Source: Carex sylvatica
Taxonomy: Eukaryota > Streptophyta > Magnoliopsida > Poales > Cyperaceae
Length of the DNA: 33,459 bases
Reading direction: 5' to 3'
NCBI GenBank assembly: GCA_964058845.1
Contig: CAXKVR010000722.1
Location: forward strand, 1-33,459
Program-made: the position numbers and the translations under genes
Shown: one piece after another, positions 11,690-21,040 of the stretch
Position numbering within the stretch: the stretch's first letter is position 1
Layout: the number at the start of each line of letters is the position of its first letter
The notes under the pieces: generated by a model
What the model saw: the letters and a program-made list of their open reading frames with translations, nothing else
Database searches by the model: none
Told to the model about the DNA's origin: nothing

Positions 11690-12408
11690 TCGACTCTTTA
11701 CTTTTCGCCAATTGGTGATGGCAGCATGAGGTGCTTCTGTCTAGCAGATCTTTTCACTCTTGTTCAGTACTTCTGCCTAGTGAATTTGGTCACTGCTCTT
11801 TTTTTGGTCTCTTAGAATTTTTATTCAACAAGCGATTCGTTTTTTTATTCTCTTCTCTTGAAATTTTTTTTTCCTCTTTGGCAATAGAAGGGTGGATGGA
11901 ACGAGCTATATATATAGTTATTTACTTTCTATATTATTGTATGTTTTGGCTTGTGTTGGTGTTTGTTGCGTGCTATATTTTTTCTGCTCCTCTTCTCTCT
12001 ATCTTCTTTTTGGTTCTCAAATCAGCAGCTCTACATTGAGACTTTTGAGTGGTGATTGTCCATGTTCAATTGATTCAATTCTTGGTCAGGTTTGATTTAG
12101 TGTTTTCATTGGATCTTCTGAGTGGTGACTGTCTTGGTATAGTTGATTCAATTTTCGATCCGGTTTGATTTAGTGCCTCCTACGATAAAGTCTGCTAGCA
12201 GGACAAACTTCGTGCATAGAGAAAATAATCGATCAGCTCCTATCATTTTCATCAAGCAAGGATGACCAAATTTACATATACCTTTGTGTGTTTTTAGTTT
12301 GTTTACAACTGTATATTTTTTAAGACACTTGTTGTCTCATCTTATGTAACAACTACTTTGTAATTTTTTTAGTAAATAAAATTACGGATTTTTACAAAAA
12401 AAAAAAAA
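11690..12408 (+). mobile_element. Possible retrotransposed or LINE 3'-end segment with poly(A)
   Basis: A T-rich transcript-like stretch ends in TAGTAAATAAAATTACGG, TTTTTAC and then an uninterrupted run of 13 A (12396-12408). That is how a non-LTR element or a retrocopied transcript ends. The open frame at 11731-12039 encodes only a Phe/Leu/Ser-rich hydrophobic peptide, as expected from a T-rich sequence. I found no convincing target-site duplication or reverse transcriptase, so the left boundary is a guess. Confidence 0.35.
12047..12175 (+). repeat. 73-bp-period direct repeat
   Basis: GAGTGGTGA(T/C)TGTC...TTGATTCAATT...GG TTTGATTTAGTG occurs at 12047-12102 and at 12120-12175, inside the poly(A)-ended segment. 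A further pair of related units, TGCTTCTGTCTAG and TACTTCTGCCTAG, lies near 11731-11790. Confidence 0.7.
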
Positions 12409-12544
12409 TAGTTTTGATCCAAACAGATCAAAAATTTGGGTCAATTCGGCCCGTAGAGGAATGCACAGGTTCTTTCAATATTCGCGTTAGAGTAGCTCAG
12501 ACGGTCTGAATCAAAACTCAAAAATTGTGTTACTTTAGGAGATC

Positions 12545-12985
12545 AAAATTTATTCGGAGTAGGATGTTCATCAGTTCAGTTAACAAAAATAAAATATATA
12601 CTGACGTTTTATTCAGTTTTCAAAAATATAACAAAATCGATAATAAATAAAACTTATCAATTGAACTAAAATCGAACTAAACAAAATAAAATATAAATTT
12701 TGGTTTGTTTGATTAACCAAAATTAGAAAATTAATCATAAACATAAAAACTTTGTTTGGTCTAACTAGTTTTTAACCGAAACAATCAAATATACAATATG
12801 TTGTAATTTTTGAATTTTTTCAAAATGTTTGGTTCAAATGGAGTTTATTCAAAAATTTCGATCAGTTCAATTAATTAATTTTAAAAATTTCTAAATCAAA
12901 TTGAACCAAATAATTAAATCAGTTATAAAAAATCAAAATCATTTAATTCAAACTCTCTGATTCGGTTTGATACCATGGACAACCT
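12545..12985. repeat. Dispersed AT-rich repeat, copy 1
   Basis: A degenerate low-GC repeat rich in AATTAAATTGAACC, GGTTTGATT and AACCGAA words. It aligns in the same orientation with 22735-23215 over about 450 bp, sharing for example GTAATTTTTGAATTTTTT and TAAATTGAACC(A/G)AA(T/C)AATTAAAT. The family is unknown to me. Between its end and 13290 I see no feature. Confidence 0.6.
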
Positions 12986-13290
12986 ACTGGTGGCGCACAG
13001 GAATCCTTATCATCTTGACTCATGCTAATGTTGAGTAAATTAAAGCAAAAAGAAAATAATTAAGATCATGATAATTATTAAAATAGTAGAAGATAAGATA
13101 TGTCATGTTAGAACAATATACAGAGATCCGATTGAGGAATGAGGACAATTGTCCTCCATAGCTGATGGAAACAATTATAAATATTAAAATTCCAGTATGG
13201 CGATTAGCGAATGAGATTTGTTGGACCTCAATGTGCCGTGTGTCATGTATTTGTTTATATTAAACATACTATTGCTAAACTTTAATATTT

Positions 13291-14065
13291 ATTAAACCGG
13301 TGGGGGGCATGAAAGGTGACGTTTTGATGTGCTTCATCTGTATATATTAGGGAGAATTTCATATATACCACTCAAAAATTATGAAATTACGTATTTATTA
13401 TTTAAATTTCTATAAATACATATTTAACATCTAAAAATCTAATAACTCACATATTTATCCAGCTAATCAAAAGTCTCTTCTCCTTCTTTGCTCCTTCCCT
13501 TTTTGCGCATAGATTTTCTTTTTTGACGTAATTTTCTCTTTTCACTTAAACTTTCTCATCATCTCGTCTCTCCCGCTTAAACTCAGAGAGAAAAGGCAAT
13601 AGACTTGGATACAAGAATTTCATCGTCTAAAATAAGGCAGTCACTCCAACTTTTTTAACAAAATAACTCATACTAAATTCGACGCTGATATCGTAACCCA
13701 TTATCAAAGTAGTAACTGAGTTTAAAAATCTTTGTTTTGTTACTGACTCAGTTTGGAATATCTGCTTTTAATTTTTTATATTGGGTATAAAGGAGAACAG
13801 TTCTAAGGAAAGAAAGAGAGGGTGCTAAGTTAATCCTTAATTAATTATAGTTTTAAGAAAATTAAATATAATTAATCTAAATTTTGAGTATATTTGATAT
13901 ATACTAAAGTTATATTGAATAAATATGAGTTATTAATTTTTACATGGTAAATATGTAATTATAAAAATTTGGATGACAAATATATAATTTTCAGTTTTTG
14001 AGAGGTATATATGAAATTAAACCGGTGAGGAGCATGAAAGGTGACGTTTTGACCTGCTGCATCTG
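13291..14065. repeat. 50-bp direct repeat flanking a foldback element
   Basis: A 50-bp sequence starting ATTAAACCGGTG and ending GCATCTG or TTCATCTG is found at 13291-13340 and 14016-14065, with 45 of 50 positions equal by eye. The copies lie 725 bp apart and bracket the foldback element at 13355-14018. This is far longer than a transposase-made target duplication. Confidence 0.8.
13355..14018. mobile_element. Long-TIR foldback (MITE-like) element, about 664 bp
   Basis: The left end AATTTCATATATACC(A)CTCAAAAA matches the reverse complement of the right end (...TTTTTGAGAGGTATATATGAAATT, 13995-14018). The match continues inwards for about 100 bp at roughly 80 percent identity (left 13355-13460, right 13915-14018). 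The interior is pyrimidine-rich near 13480-13570 and non-coding. I cannot name the superfamily, and the target duplication is unclear because of the 50-bp flanking repeat. Confidence 0.75.
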
Positions 14066-14530
14066 GGGCGATACATAGTAGATAATAACTTGTGCATGCG
14101 TAATTAGAAAGCTGCCGTGTCCTTAATTATTCCAAACAATTTTTATTAATGATAACTTGACTTGCTTAAAGAAAACTTTTTTTTTTTTTTTGCAAATGTA
14201 AAGACAACTTATTAACAAAGAAAAACTTTACATATGTTGCATCAAAGATTAGTACGCTTTTAAGTGTCAAGGTTTGACATTTTATTGTACCTGTGCATGC
14301 ACACTAGCCGTTATTACAAATTAAAATAATATGTTATGGAATTATTGGATGATAAAGACAAGTTTTTATCACTAAGAAATGATAATAAAAATGAGATCAA
14401 TAATTAACAAAATGATCAAGCCATTGACACACCTATAGATATTTGTATATGAATTCCACTACAAATTTCAGATATGGGCGATGCTAATGGAAGGTGATTT
14501 ATTTTTTATATTTTAGAGGGAGCTTCCTGT
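14066..14530. other. AT-rich DNA, nothing recognised
   Basis: No open frame, RNA gene or clear repeat was seen here, apart from a run of T near 14180-14192. Confidence 0.5.
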
Positions 14531-14531
14531 C

Positions 14532-14558
14532 ATATATATATATATATATATATATATA
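14532..14558. repeat. (TA)n microsatellite at the left edge of foldback copy 1
   Basis: A pure AT dinucleotide run abuts the element end GGTTGGCTAC. Shorter or similar TA runs also separate the two foldback copies (14979-14995) and follow the second copy (15421-15447). Confidence 0.9.
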
Positions 14559-14978
14559 GGTTGGCTACTATGCTTATATAAGCATATCCCCACATATGCT
14601 TATAACTCATTTTTGTGTTTTCAATGTCCAAATGATCGATCGGAACCGTTCATCTTGTTCTCCGTATTAATATGTTCTTGGAGACCAAATTTTATATTTT
14701 TCTGAATTTTTTTACTATTTATTAAGCCAATTTGAAAATCTCTGATCCAACGGTGGCTTCTGATTTTACTGTTTTGTTAAGCCACCGTTGGATCAGAGAT
14801 TTTCAAATTGGCTTAATAAATAGTAAAAAAATTCAGAAAAATGTAAAATTTAGTTTCCAAGCACATATTAATATGGAGAACAAGATGAACGGTTCCGATC
14901 GACCATTTGGATATTGAAAACACAAAAATGAGTTATAAGCATATGTGGGGATATGCTTATATAAGCATAGTAGCCAAC
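14559..14978. mobile_element. Near-perfect palindromic foldback element, copy 1
   Basis: Left end GGTTGGCTACTATGC is mirrored by a right end that stops at GTAGCCAAC. The two arms are nearly complete reverse complements over about 190 bp each, meeting near 14775 at a short unpaired centre; both arms carry GATCCAACGGTGGCTT or its complement. Copy 2 follows 19 bp downstream in the same arrangement. It has no coding capacity and is a non-autonomous DNA element of MITE/foldback type inserted in a TA microsatellite. Confidence 0.9.
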
Positions 14979-14997
14979 ATATATATATATATATAGA

Positions 14998-15418
14998 GGT
15001 TGGCTACTATGCTTATATAAGCATATCCCCACATATGCTTATAACTCATTTTTGTGCTTCCAATGTTCAAATTGTCGATCTGAACCGTTCATCTTGTTCT
15101 CCATATTAATATGTGCTTGGAAACTAAATTTTACATTTTTCTGAATTTTTTTACTATTTATTAAGCCACTTTGAAAATCGCTGATCCAACGGTGGCTGCA
15201 CAAAACAGTAAAATCAGCAGCCACCGTTGGATTAATAATTTTCAAAGTGGCTTAATAAATAGTAAAAAAATTTAGAAAAATGTAAAATTTAGTTTCCAAG
15301 CACATATTAATACGGAGAACAAGATGAACGGTTCAGATCGACCATTTGGACATTGGAAGCACAAACATGAGTTATAAGCATATGTGGGGATATGCTTATA
15401 TAAGCATAGTAGCCAACC
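14998..15418. mobile_element. Near-perfect palindromic foldback element, copy 2
   Basis: Same ends (GGTTGGCTAC at the left, GTAGCCAACC at the right) and same interior landmarks as copy 1, with a small number of substitutions, for example CCACTTTGAAAAT for CCAATTTGAAAAT and a different centre (GCTGCACAAAACAG). Both flanks are TA runs. Short open frames inside simply read through the arms. Confidence 0.9.
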
Positions 15419-15420
15419 TC

Positions 15421-15447
<27 letters not shown>

Positions 15448-15451
<4 letters not shown>

Positions 15452-16753
15452 TCTCTTTTCCTCTCTATTGAGAGGTTATGCTGTTTAAATTGCCCCATAA
15501 ATTTATGTTTTGCTAATAAAATACAAGCAAGAACAAGTTCTTGTTTTTATAAAAAAGAAACTAAAACGTTTAATTAATTTATTTATTTTTTACTAAGAAG
15601 TTTATCCATCAATTCATTAGATAATATTGACTCTTTCGTATTTCAATGTAAATGAAATACGTGAAGCGAACTATTTAAATTTCTATTAAAAGTTAAAAGT
15701 CTCAAATTGTAATAATACTATTATTCAATGGTACCACGCAAAACAAATACAAATTATTGAGCTCACTTGAATGGAAGGACCAAATCATAAAGAAAGAAAG
15801 CAAGACAAAACAAAAAATTTACTCACATTGTTAAAAATTTAAACAAAAAGAAACAAACAAACAAATTATGAACAATTAATTCAAACACTCCTAGGAAATA
15901 TTAATCCTATATAATATGTCCTTCGACGTGAATATTCAACTTTCCACATAATTTCATCATTTAAAAGTACACTAGTTTCACAACCAAAAAAAAGCAGCAC
16001 CCTTCAAAGCTAGAACGCCGCATACTTGCATACAGGTTAAACCGCCACACGAGATCAAGTGCGCTCTTTCCGAGATGTCACATCATCCTGTGTCAGACCC
16101 GAAGCCGGCCATCCAATCCTATCACGCCTCCTATCGCGTATTATTATTTGGGTTTTGAGATTTGATTCGGCACTGCAACCCCACCACACCTAACCTTCTC
16201 CAAACAACAAATCCACACCAAACTCCCTGTACGATTTCTGACGCACGGGCCGGTGCATCGTCATATAGTGCATACCCACTTCTTCTCTCTCTTATGTGGG
16301 CCCTACAGAACCGGTCCGGTTCGCTCTGCTTCCCGAAAATCAGAAAAGAGAGAATTTTTGTTAAGAGTTTTTTTTCTAAATCTCTGCATGCCACCTATTT
16401 CGTTACAAATATTATAGTCTTGAATAATTTGTAGGTAGTCCCCACCCGTACGTGGCATCCACCGACCATGCACCGGTCAAATCCTCCATACCATCAATTT
16501 AATCCGTATTAACGAAAATTGTCTACTAATTAAAATCATCTAGCCGTCTAACTAATTATTTCATCAAATATCGTCCGGTTTTTCTTGCAATTATTTTTCA
16601 CAATCAAGATGAAAAAAAATACACAGCTGTAGATAAAAGTAGCCTGTAAGTAGGATTCAATAGATAACAACTAAAACGTAAAAACATTGTAATTCTACAA
16701 TTAGCTCAAGATTGAAAAAAAAAAGAAAAAAGATATATATACTAACAAGAAAT
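15448..16753. other. Intergenic, 3' side of the Dof gene, with a GC-richer island
   Basis: From 15448 to 16000 the sequence is AT-rich and I see nothing. From about 16010 to 16340 GC content rises and the text looks promoter-like: CCAATCC, ACGTGGCA downstream near 16451, and the 15-bp palindrome GAACCGGTCCGGTTC at 16310-16324. Overlapping open frames on both strands (16131-16394 and 16162-16434) have no domain. It may be a promoter or a gene remnant. 16440-16753 probably includes the Dof 3' UTR. Confidence 0.45.
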
Positions 16754-17518
16754 TTAAGGCAGATATAGAGCCGGATCCGCCGAGGCATCACCCCAGCTGT
16801 TTTGATTCCAGAAGGAGCCCATGTCGACAGTACCAGTAGTCAGATCGAACAAAGCCGGATCGACCGGCAGAGACCAGTCGAGTCCGGAAAATGCAACTAC
16901 TCCAACACTGCTCAACTGGGCTTGAAAGGCTGGTAGGAAATCAGCTTCTGCCATCTGTGCTGGCTCATCCGGCTTAGTCTTCGGATCAGGAAAGTTAAAT
17001 TCTAGATCACCTGTGTTCGGTGCAATTAGCTGGCTTCGAAGCTCTGCACCGCATGTCTCAGAAAAAATCATGCCATTATCAGTGTTTGAATTGGGATCAA
17101 CAGAGGTGACAGTTGACGTATCACTAGTAGACCGAGCAGCAGCAGCGGTGCGCTTGCAATTTTTGTCCGGGGTAGATTTTGAGGATTTAGAAGTACTGGA
17201 GGATCGCTTGCTTTTTCGGCAACCGCCTCCAACCGGTACGTTACGTAAAACACCGCCTTTGGTCCAGTACCGGCGACACGCTTTGCAGAAGTGGCGAGGC
17301 TGAGAGAGGTTATAGTTGTTGTAGTAACAAAACTTTGTGTTGGTCGAGTCGCATCGTGGACACTTTACAGGTGGCTGAGTGGGAGGCGATGCCGATGACA
17401 TGTAACCTCGTGGGCTACGGATATGATCGACTGCCGTGAATATAATGCTGGAACTGCTACCAGCAATGACATCGACACCGCTTCCAGTGATGCTTTCGGC
17501 AGCGTGAAGACTTTGCAT
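16754..17518 (-). CDS. Dof-type zinc-finger transcription factor
   Basis: A single-exon gene for 254 residues. The Dof domain covers about residues 51-105, with the single C2C2 zinc finger at Cys53, Cys56, Cys78 and Cys81 (spacing 2-21-2). It carries the family motifs [27 protein letters not shown] and [11 protein letters not shown] basic, Ser-rich patch (RKSKRSSS, 101 onward) is a likely nuclear signal. The C terminus ends in FDLTTGTVD...W...ALYLP, which resembles the end of Arabidopsis Dof3.1 (ADOF2) as I remember it. Dof proteins are plant-specific nuclear factors that bind AAAG cores. The ATG at 17518 is the first in frame and gives a normal N terminus, so I accept it. All zinc ligands are present and the frame is intact. 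Its targets cannot be told from the sequence. Confidence 0.96.
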   Translation of the reverse strand: MQSLHAAESITGSGVDVIAGSSSSIIFTAVDHIRSPRGYMSSASPPTQPPVKCPRCDSTNTKFCYYNNYNLSQPRHFCKACRRYWTKGGVLRNVPVGGGCRKSKRSSSTSKSSKSTPDKNCKRTAAAARSTSDTSTVTSVDPNSNTDNGMIFSETCGAELRSQLIAPNTGDLEFNFPDPKTKPDEPAQMAEADFLPAFQAQLSSVGVVAFSGLDWSLPVDPALFDLTTGTVDMGSFWNQNSWGDASADPALYLP

Positions 17519-17814
17519 TACCGGAGATTATGTTCTTCTAGAAAGAGCTGTGAAGTTTAATTTGTATGAGATCACTTGCTAAGAGGTGAGACCCAAGATT
17601 AAGAGGAACTGGTTAGGGATTTCATATGATCTGCTTGAATGGGTTAACAGTTAGACAATGCATGCTGGGTTTCTTTCCTACCTCTCTCTATTGCCTCTGA
17701 AATCTGAAATGCTTCAAACTGCGCTTCCTGCCTACGTTGAATTGAAGTAAATATCTTCTGTGAGTCTATGAGGAGAAGTTACTAATATAGCCTTGGGTGA
17801 TACCAATAGACTTA
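17519..17814 (-). promoter_or_regulatory. Proximal upstream region of the Dof gene
   Basis: About 300 bp between the Dof start codon and the first foldback element. It contains a CTCTCTCTATTGCCTCTG tract (+ strand, near 17683-17699) and no open frame. The true promoter is short, or else extends through the transposon cluster further out. Confidence 0.4.
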
Positions 17815-17821
17815 TGTGGGA

Positions 17822-18012
17822 ATCCGTATCCTCTCCAGTATTGCAGATGATCACTCTCACTTTACGGTTTGAGATTAAATTTTAACCGGTTTGATAGTCG
17901 GGGGGCAGCACTTTTGAGCTTTGAGATTTGTGCCAAGTTAAAAAGAACGGTTTAGATCTAGCAATTGTAAAAGAATCCATTATCAGGTATTGGAGAGGAT
18001 GTGAATTACTTA
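17822..18012. mobile_element. Small foldback element A upstream of Dof
   Basis: Left end AATCCGTATCCTCTCCAGTA (from 17821) is an imperfect inverted match to the right end GTATTGGAGAGGATGTGAATT (17987-18007). The ends contain the motif GTATCCTCTC that recurs in other foldbacks of this window. No coding potential is evident, though an open frame at 17928-18194 crosses it by chance. Confidence 0.5.
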
Positions 18013-18080
18013 TGTACCCCTCCATCGCAAATATGCATGAATTGGGAGGAAAATCAATGTTCGGGCTGGCCGTATATTAT

Positions 18081-18269
18081 GAATCCGTATCACCCCATCT
18101 ACCTGAGGTGCAAGCCACAAATCTGAACCGTTTTTTTTTCATGTGCACGAATCTCAAAGCAGACCCGCTACAGTTCCAACCGGTTCAAGATTGAATTTGG
18201 CCCAACTGAAATTAATCTGGACCGTTCGTTCTTTTAAATTGCACCTCAAGTGCCTGGGTCGATACGTAT
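18081..18269. mobile_element. Small foldback element B upstream of Dof
   Basis: 18084-18135 (CCGTATCACCCCATCTACC, GAGGTGCAAG, then CTGAACCGTT) is inverted at 18219-18269 (GACCGTTCG..., TTGCACCTCAAG, GGGTCGATACG). The arms are about 50 bp and roughly 70 percent matched. The outer GAATCCGTATC resembles element A. Confidence 0.5.
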
Positions 18270-18275
18270 ATTAAA

Positions 18276-18655
18276 GGGAGGAAGGATTCAATTACACCAT
18301 TTTTTATGACACCAAATTATATTCTATATTTTCGAAATCCAAACAGTCGATCCAAACTATTCAACATGATGAATATGTTAAAATGTGCTTGCAGATCAAA
18401 TTTTATATTTTTTTTGAATTTTTTACTATTTATTAAGATGGGTACAAAAATTCAATGATCTGAATATAGCGATTTTGTTAAATACTTAATAAATACTAAA
18501 AAATTTGCAAAAAATGTAAAATTTGAACTGCAAGCGCATTTTAATATATCCATCATATTGAACGGTTTGGATCGACTATTTGAACTTTAAAAACTTTAAA
18601 AATCAAGAGTATAATTCGGTGTCATAAAAAAAAAATGTAATTGAATTCCTCTCTA
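18276..18655. mobile_element. Foldback element C, relative of the palindromic pair
   Basis: The left end GGGAGGAAGGATTCAATTAC followed by a T run and ATGACACC is inverted at the right (GGTGTCAT, A run, TGTAATTGAATTCCTCTCT). The inner part has the same order of landmarks as the pair at 14559-15418: an ATCGACTATTTGAAC box, GAACGGTTTGGATCG, a CAAGCGCATTTTAATAT box, TTTTACATTTTT and TTTACTATTTATTAAG. It therefore looks like a diverged member with different ends. Confidence 0.75.
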
Positions 18656-19056
18656 TTATAGTATATTATAGTAGGATCAATAATTCATTTCTTATACTAT
18701 TTTATGATATTGGCTGGATAAAAGTGGACAACAATTAGGATATCTGATGTTTACACTCTGTTCAAGGGTAGCACCTTTTTTTTTTTTTTTTTTAATTCTT
18801 AACGAGCAACATGATGACAAGAAAATATGCTTGTTATTTTTATTTAGAGGTGTCAATGGACACAGTACGAATAGGACTATAGGAGGAAAGTATAATTTTT
18901 TTATATTTATATCCGTACAAAATTACTCTTCTACATACCTATAATTATAATTACACATTTAAGTATATATTAGTCTTACTTATACATCTTTACTCATGAA
19001 AAAAAAAATTTCCACACAAAAAAATATAAGTATGAAGTTCTGTCTTTACACCAGAA
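18656..19056. other. AT-rich DNA, nothing recognised
   Basis: Only low-complexity sequence, including a long T run near 18777-18793. No gene or RNA was seen. Confidence 0.5.
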
Positions 19057-19169
19057 ATATGAAATGTCAATCGCATTAATAATAGTTAGAAAGTTGCAAG
19101 TCAAAATTCTAATTTATAATTCTAACTTGCAACTTTCTAACTATTATTAATGCGATTGATATTTCATAT
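19057..19169. repeat. Hairpin with 45-bp arms and a 23-nt loop
   Basis: 19057-19101 and 19125-19169 are reverse complements with a single mismatch (G against A by reverse complement, which would be a G-U pair in RNA on one strand). The outer sequence is ATATGAAAT, the inner GTTGCAAGT. It is non-coding. It could be a very short MITE or a young hairpin precursor of small RNAs. Confidence 0.85.
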
Positions 19170-20385
19170 CACTGCATCTCTTAAATATTAATTATGAATT
19201 TTTAAAACTCATTCAAAAAAATTAAGAAATGATTATATATAATTGAGAAATTTTATCAAATAAGAAAATATACAAATTTGGCGAAGGTCGTAATATTTTC
19301 TTGCTTTACATTTCACAGAGGCCGTCATATTGTAGGACGAATAATTAATTATGATGTACCATCGATCGAACATATTCAATTTATTGATGAATAATAAGAC
19401 GTACCAAAATATGTAGGAGCGGATCCATAATTATTGTCAGAGAGACAAAAAAATATCGAATCGAATTTAAACTTATTAACGAATTAAGTACTCAATAAAA
19501 ATAATATTTTAACTTATGCTTTTCAATACTCTAACGTATAATTTATGATTCTCAAACCTATAATTTTAATTACCAATTATAATCTGAAAAAAAAAAATTC
19601 ATTTTAACTCTAAATTTAATTCGAATTACAAATTAAACATCCAGAAGGGGACAAAAAATTCGAGAGGGAAAGAGCAAGTCGATTGAAACGTTCTGATCAC
19701 TACTAAAACTCAAAATTATATTGTAATCTTTTTTGGGTCTGCCCCTAAAAATATGTAATCTTTTTTGGGGTACCGTGTTTAAAATTACAGATCACCTGCT
19801 AAATATCAGATTGTAATTAATTAAATGTTATACTTATGGTGATGATGTTGAAAAATTATCAAATTAATCAATGAACTTAACCTTCTATGTACGTATAAGC
19901 TGTTCTGATTTTTCTTCATTCGAACAGAGCACCTTCTATTAACACACGAATTGTACTTTTAATTAAATTTTACTATGTTCAGGGCAAATCCAGTATGTAA
20001 GAAGGGGGCATCAATCCGCTTCTCCTGAATTTTGAATTTTAGTGGTGATTTATCCATACTAATTGACTTTGCTCCCTCGTTCCTCCTCTCGGAATTTTTT
20101 TTGCCTTTTTGAATGTTTGATTTATAATTTGAATTAAATTTAGTGTTAAAATCAAAATATTTTTTTTGAATTATAATTGGTAATTAGAATTATATGTTAA
20201 ATAATTAAAAATTATAAGTTAGAACATTGAAAAATATAAATCAAAACATTATTTTTTTTATCAAATATTCAAATAATTAATGAGTTTAAATTTAATTAGA
20301 TATTTTTTTTGTCGCCTGTGACTATGTTATAATGTTCATGAGCAAAAGAAAACTGTATCCCATTATCTGACATCTCTCTCTCTAG
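19170..20385. other. AT-rich DNA, nothing recognised
   Basis: No credible open frame. 19480-19640 and 20120-20300 share A/T-rich words (AATTTAAACTTATTAA..., TAATTGGTAATTAGAATTAT and complements) and may be an old inverted pair of repeats, but the similarity is weak by eye. Confidence 0.4.
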
Positions 20386-20824
20386 TTTTCCGTCGAGCCG
20401 CGGAGGAATATGACATTATAACCGTCAGCCTTTAATACGACCATACGAGGTGTCGTTGTGGCCACATAATTATTTCATTTTACAAGGTTTTATTTATTAG
20501 TTCATAGTGACAATGATTAGAGGAGAGGACGGAGGCAATTGACCAATTGTTAACTTTGCCGTACGTCCGTTGCCATGGTCTGAGATGGCGACACGTAGCC
20601 GACTCGTCGACTAGCCGTATCTCTTATGCCACTGTCGTTGGGCCCATCCCTCTATGTATGGTTTGTCGGCCACCGCCTCTCCAGTCCCCGTAATTCTTAC
20701 GCACGGTCCATCGTACACCATGTCCAGGAAGTTATTTTAACAAAATCGTACCTATTGAATGTGATTACGGCTGATAGGGACTACGTCTCGTGTGCCCCAC
20801 TGACACGTATGGACTGGAGGAGGA
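20386..20824. promoter_or_regulatory. Orphan GC-richer block with DRE and ABRE-like motifs
   Basis: This block stands out from its AT-rich surroundings. It contains GACACGTAGCCGACTCG (20589-20605), which joins an ACGT core with the DRE core GCCGAC, a reverse GTCGGC at 20666-20671, and GACACGTATGGAC near 20802-20814. The open frame at 20626-20844 has no domain. It looks like a stress-type promoter without a visible gene, or a remnant. Confidence 0.35.
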
Positions 20825-21040
20825 GTCCGCATCGTCTGCATTAACTCAAAAGAGAATCTTTTCAGTTAATGGATATGGACCGTTTGATTGAAAACGGAGC
20901 CCATCCGGCCTCTGCCTATAACATAAGGGGACTGTAATATTTGTGCAGAACTGACTCACACCAATCTTAAGAAGATCGGACGGTTCATATGTATTAACTC
21001 AAAAGAATCCTTTTTGAGTTAATGCAGAGGATACGAATTC
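20825..21040. mobile_element. Small foldback element with TGCATTAACTCAAAAGA ends
   Basis: Left end GTCCGCATCGTCTGCATTAA then CTCAAAAGAGAATC is inverted at the right end (GATTC-type core, TTTTTGAGTTAATGCAGAGG, ATACGAATTC, to 21040). The right end itself has an internal inverted pair, GTATTAACTCAAAAGAATCC against TTTTTGAGTTAATGC. About 216 bp, non-coding. Confidence 0.65.

Larger units (their letters stand above)
10073..11690. other. Intergenic, upstream of the MPB2C-like gene
   Basis: The first 100-200 bp are the 5' flank of the - strand gene and are A/G-rich in its sense direction. Beyond that I see AT-rich DNA, two local duplications (listed separately) and a small hairpin CACCGCTT...AAGCGGTG near 11588-11607. 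The open frame at 10454-10666 contains a repeated 19-bp segment and no domain, so I do not call it. Confidence 0.6.

Noticed and set aside
11731..12095. Hydrophobic Phe/Leu-rich open frames resembling membrane proteins
   Set aside because: T-rich DNA automatically gives Phe and Leu codons. The two frames overlap, and the segment looks like a retro-element 3' end.
14732..15245. Two similar 61-68 residue open frames
   Set aside because: They read through the arms of the palindromic foldbacks in opposite directions. The similarity reflects DNA symmetry, not a protein family.
17013..17303. 96-residue + strand frame opposite the Dof gene
   Set aside because: It is antisense to the Dof domain and has no features of its own.
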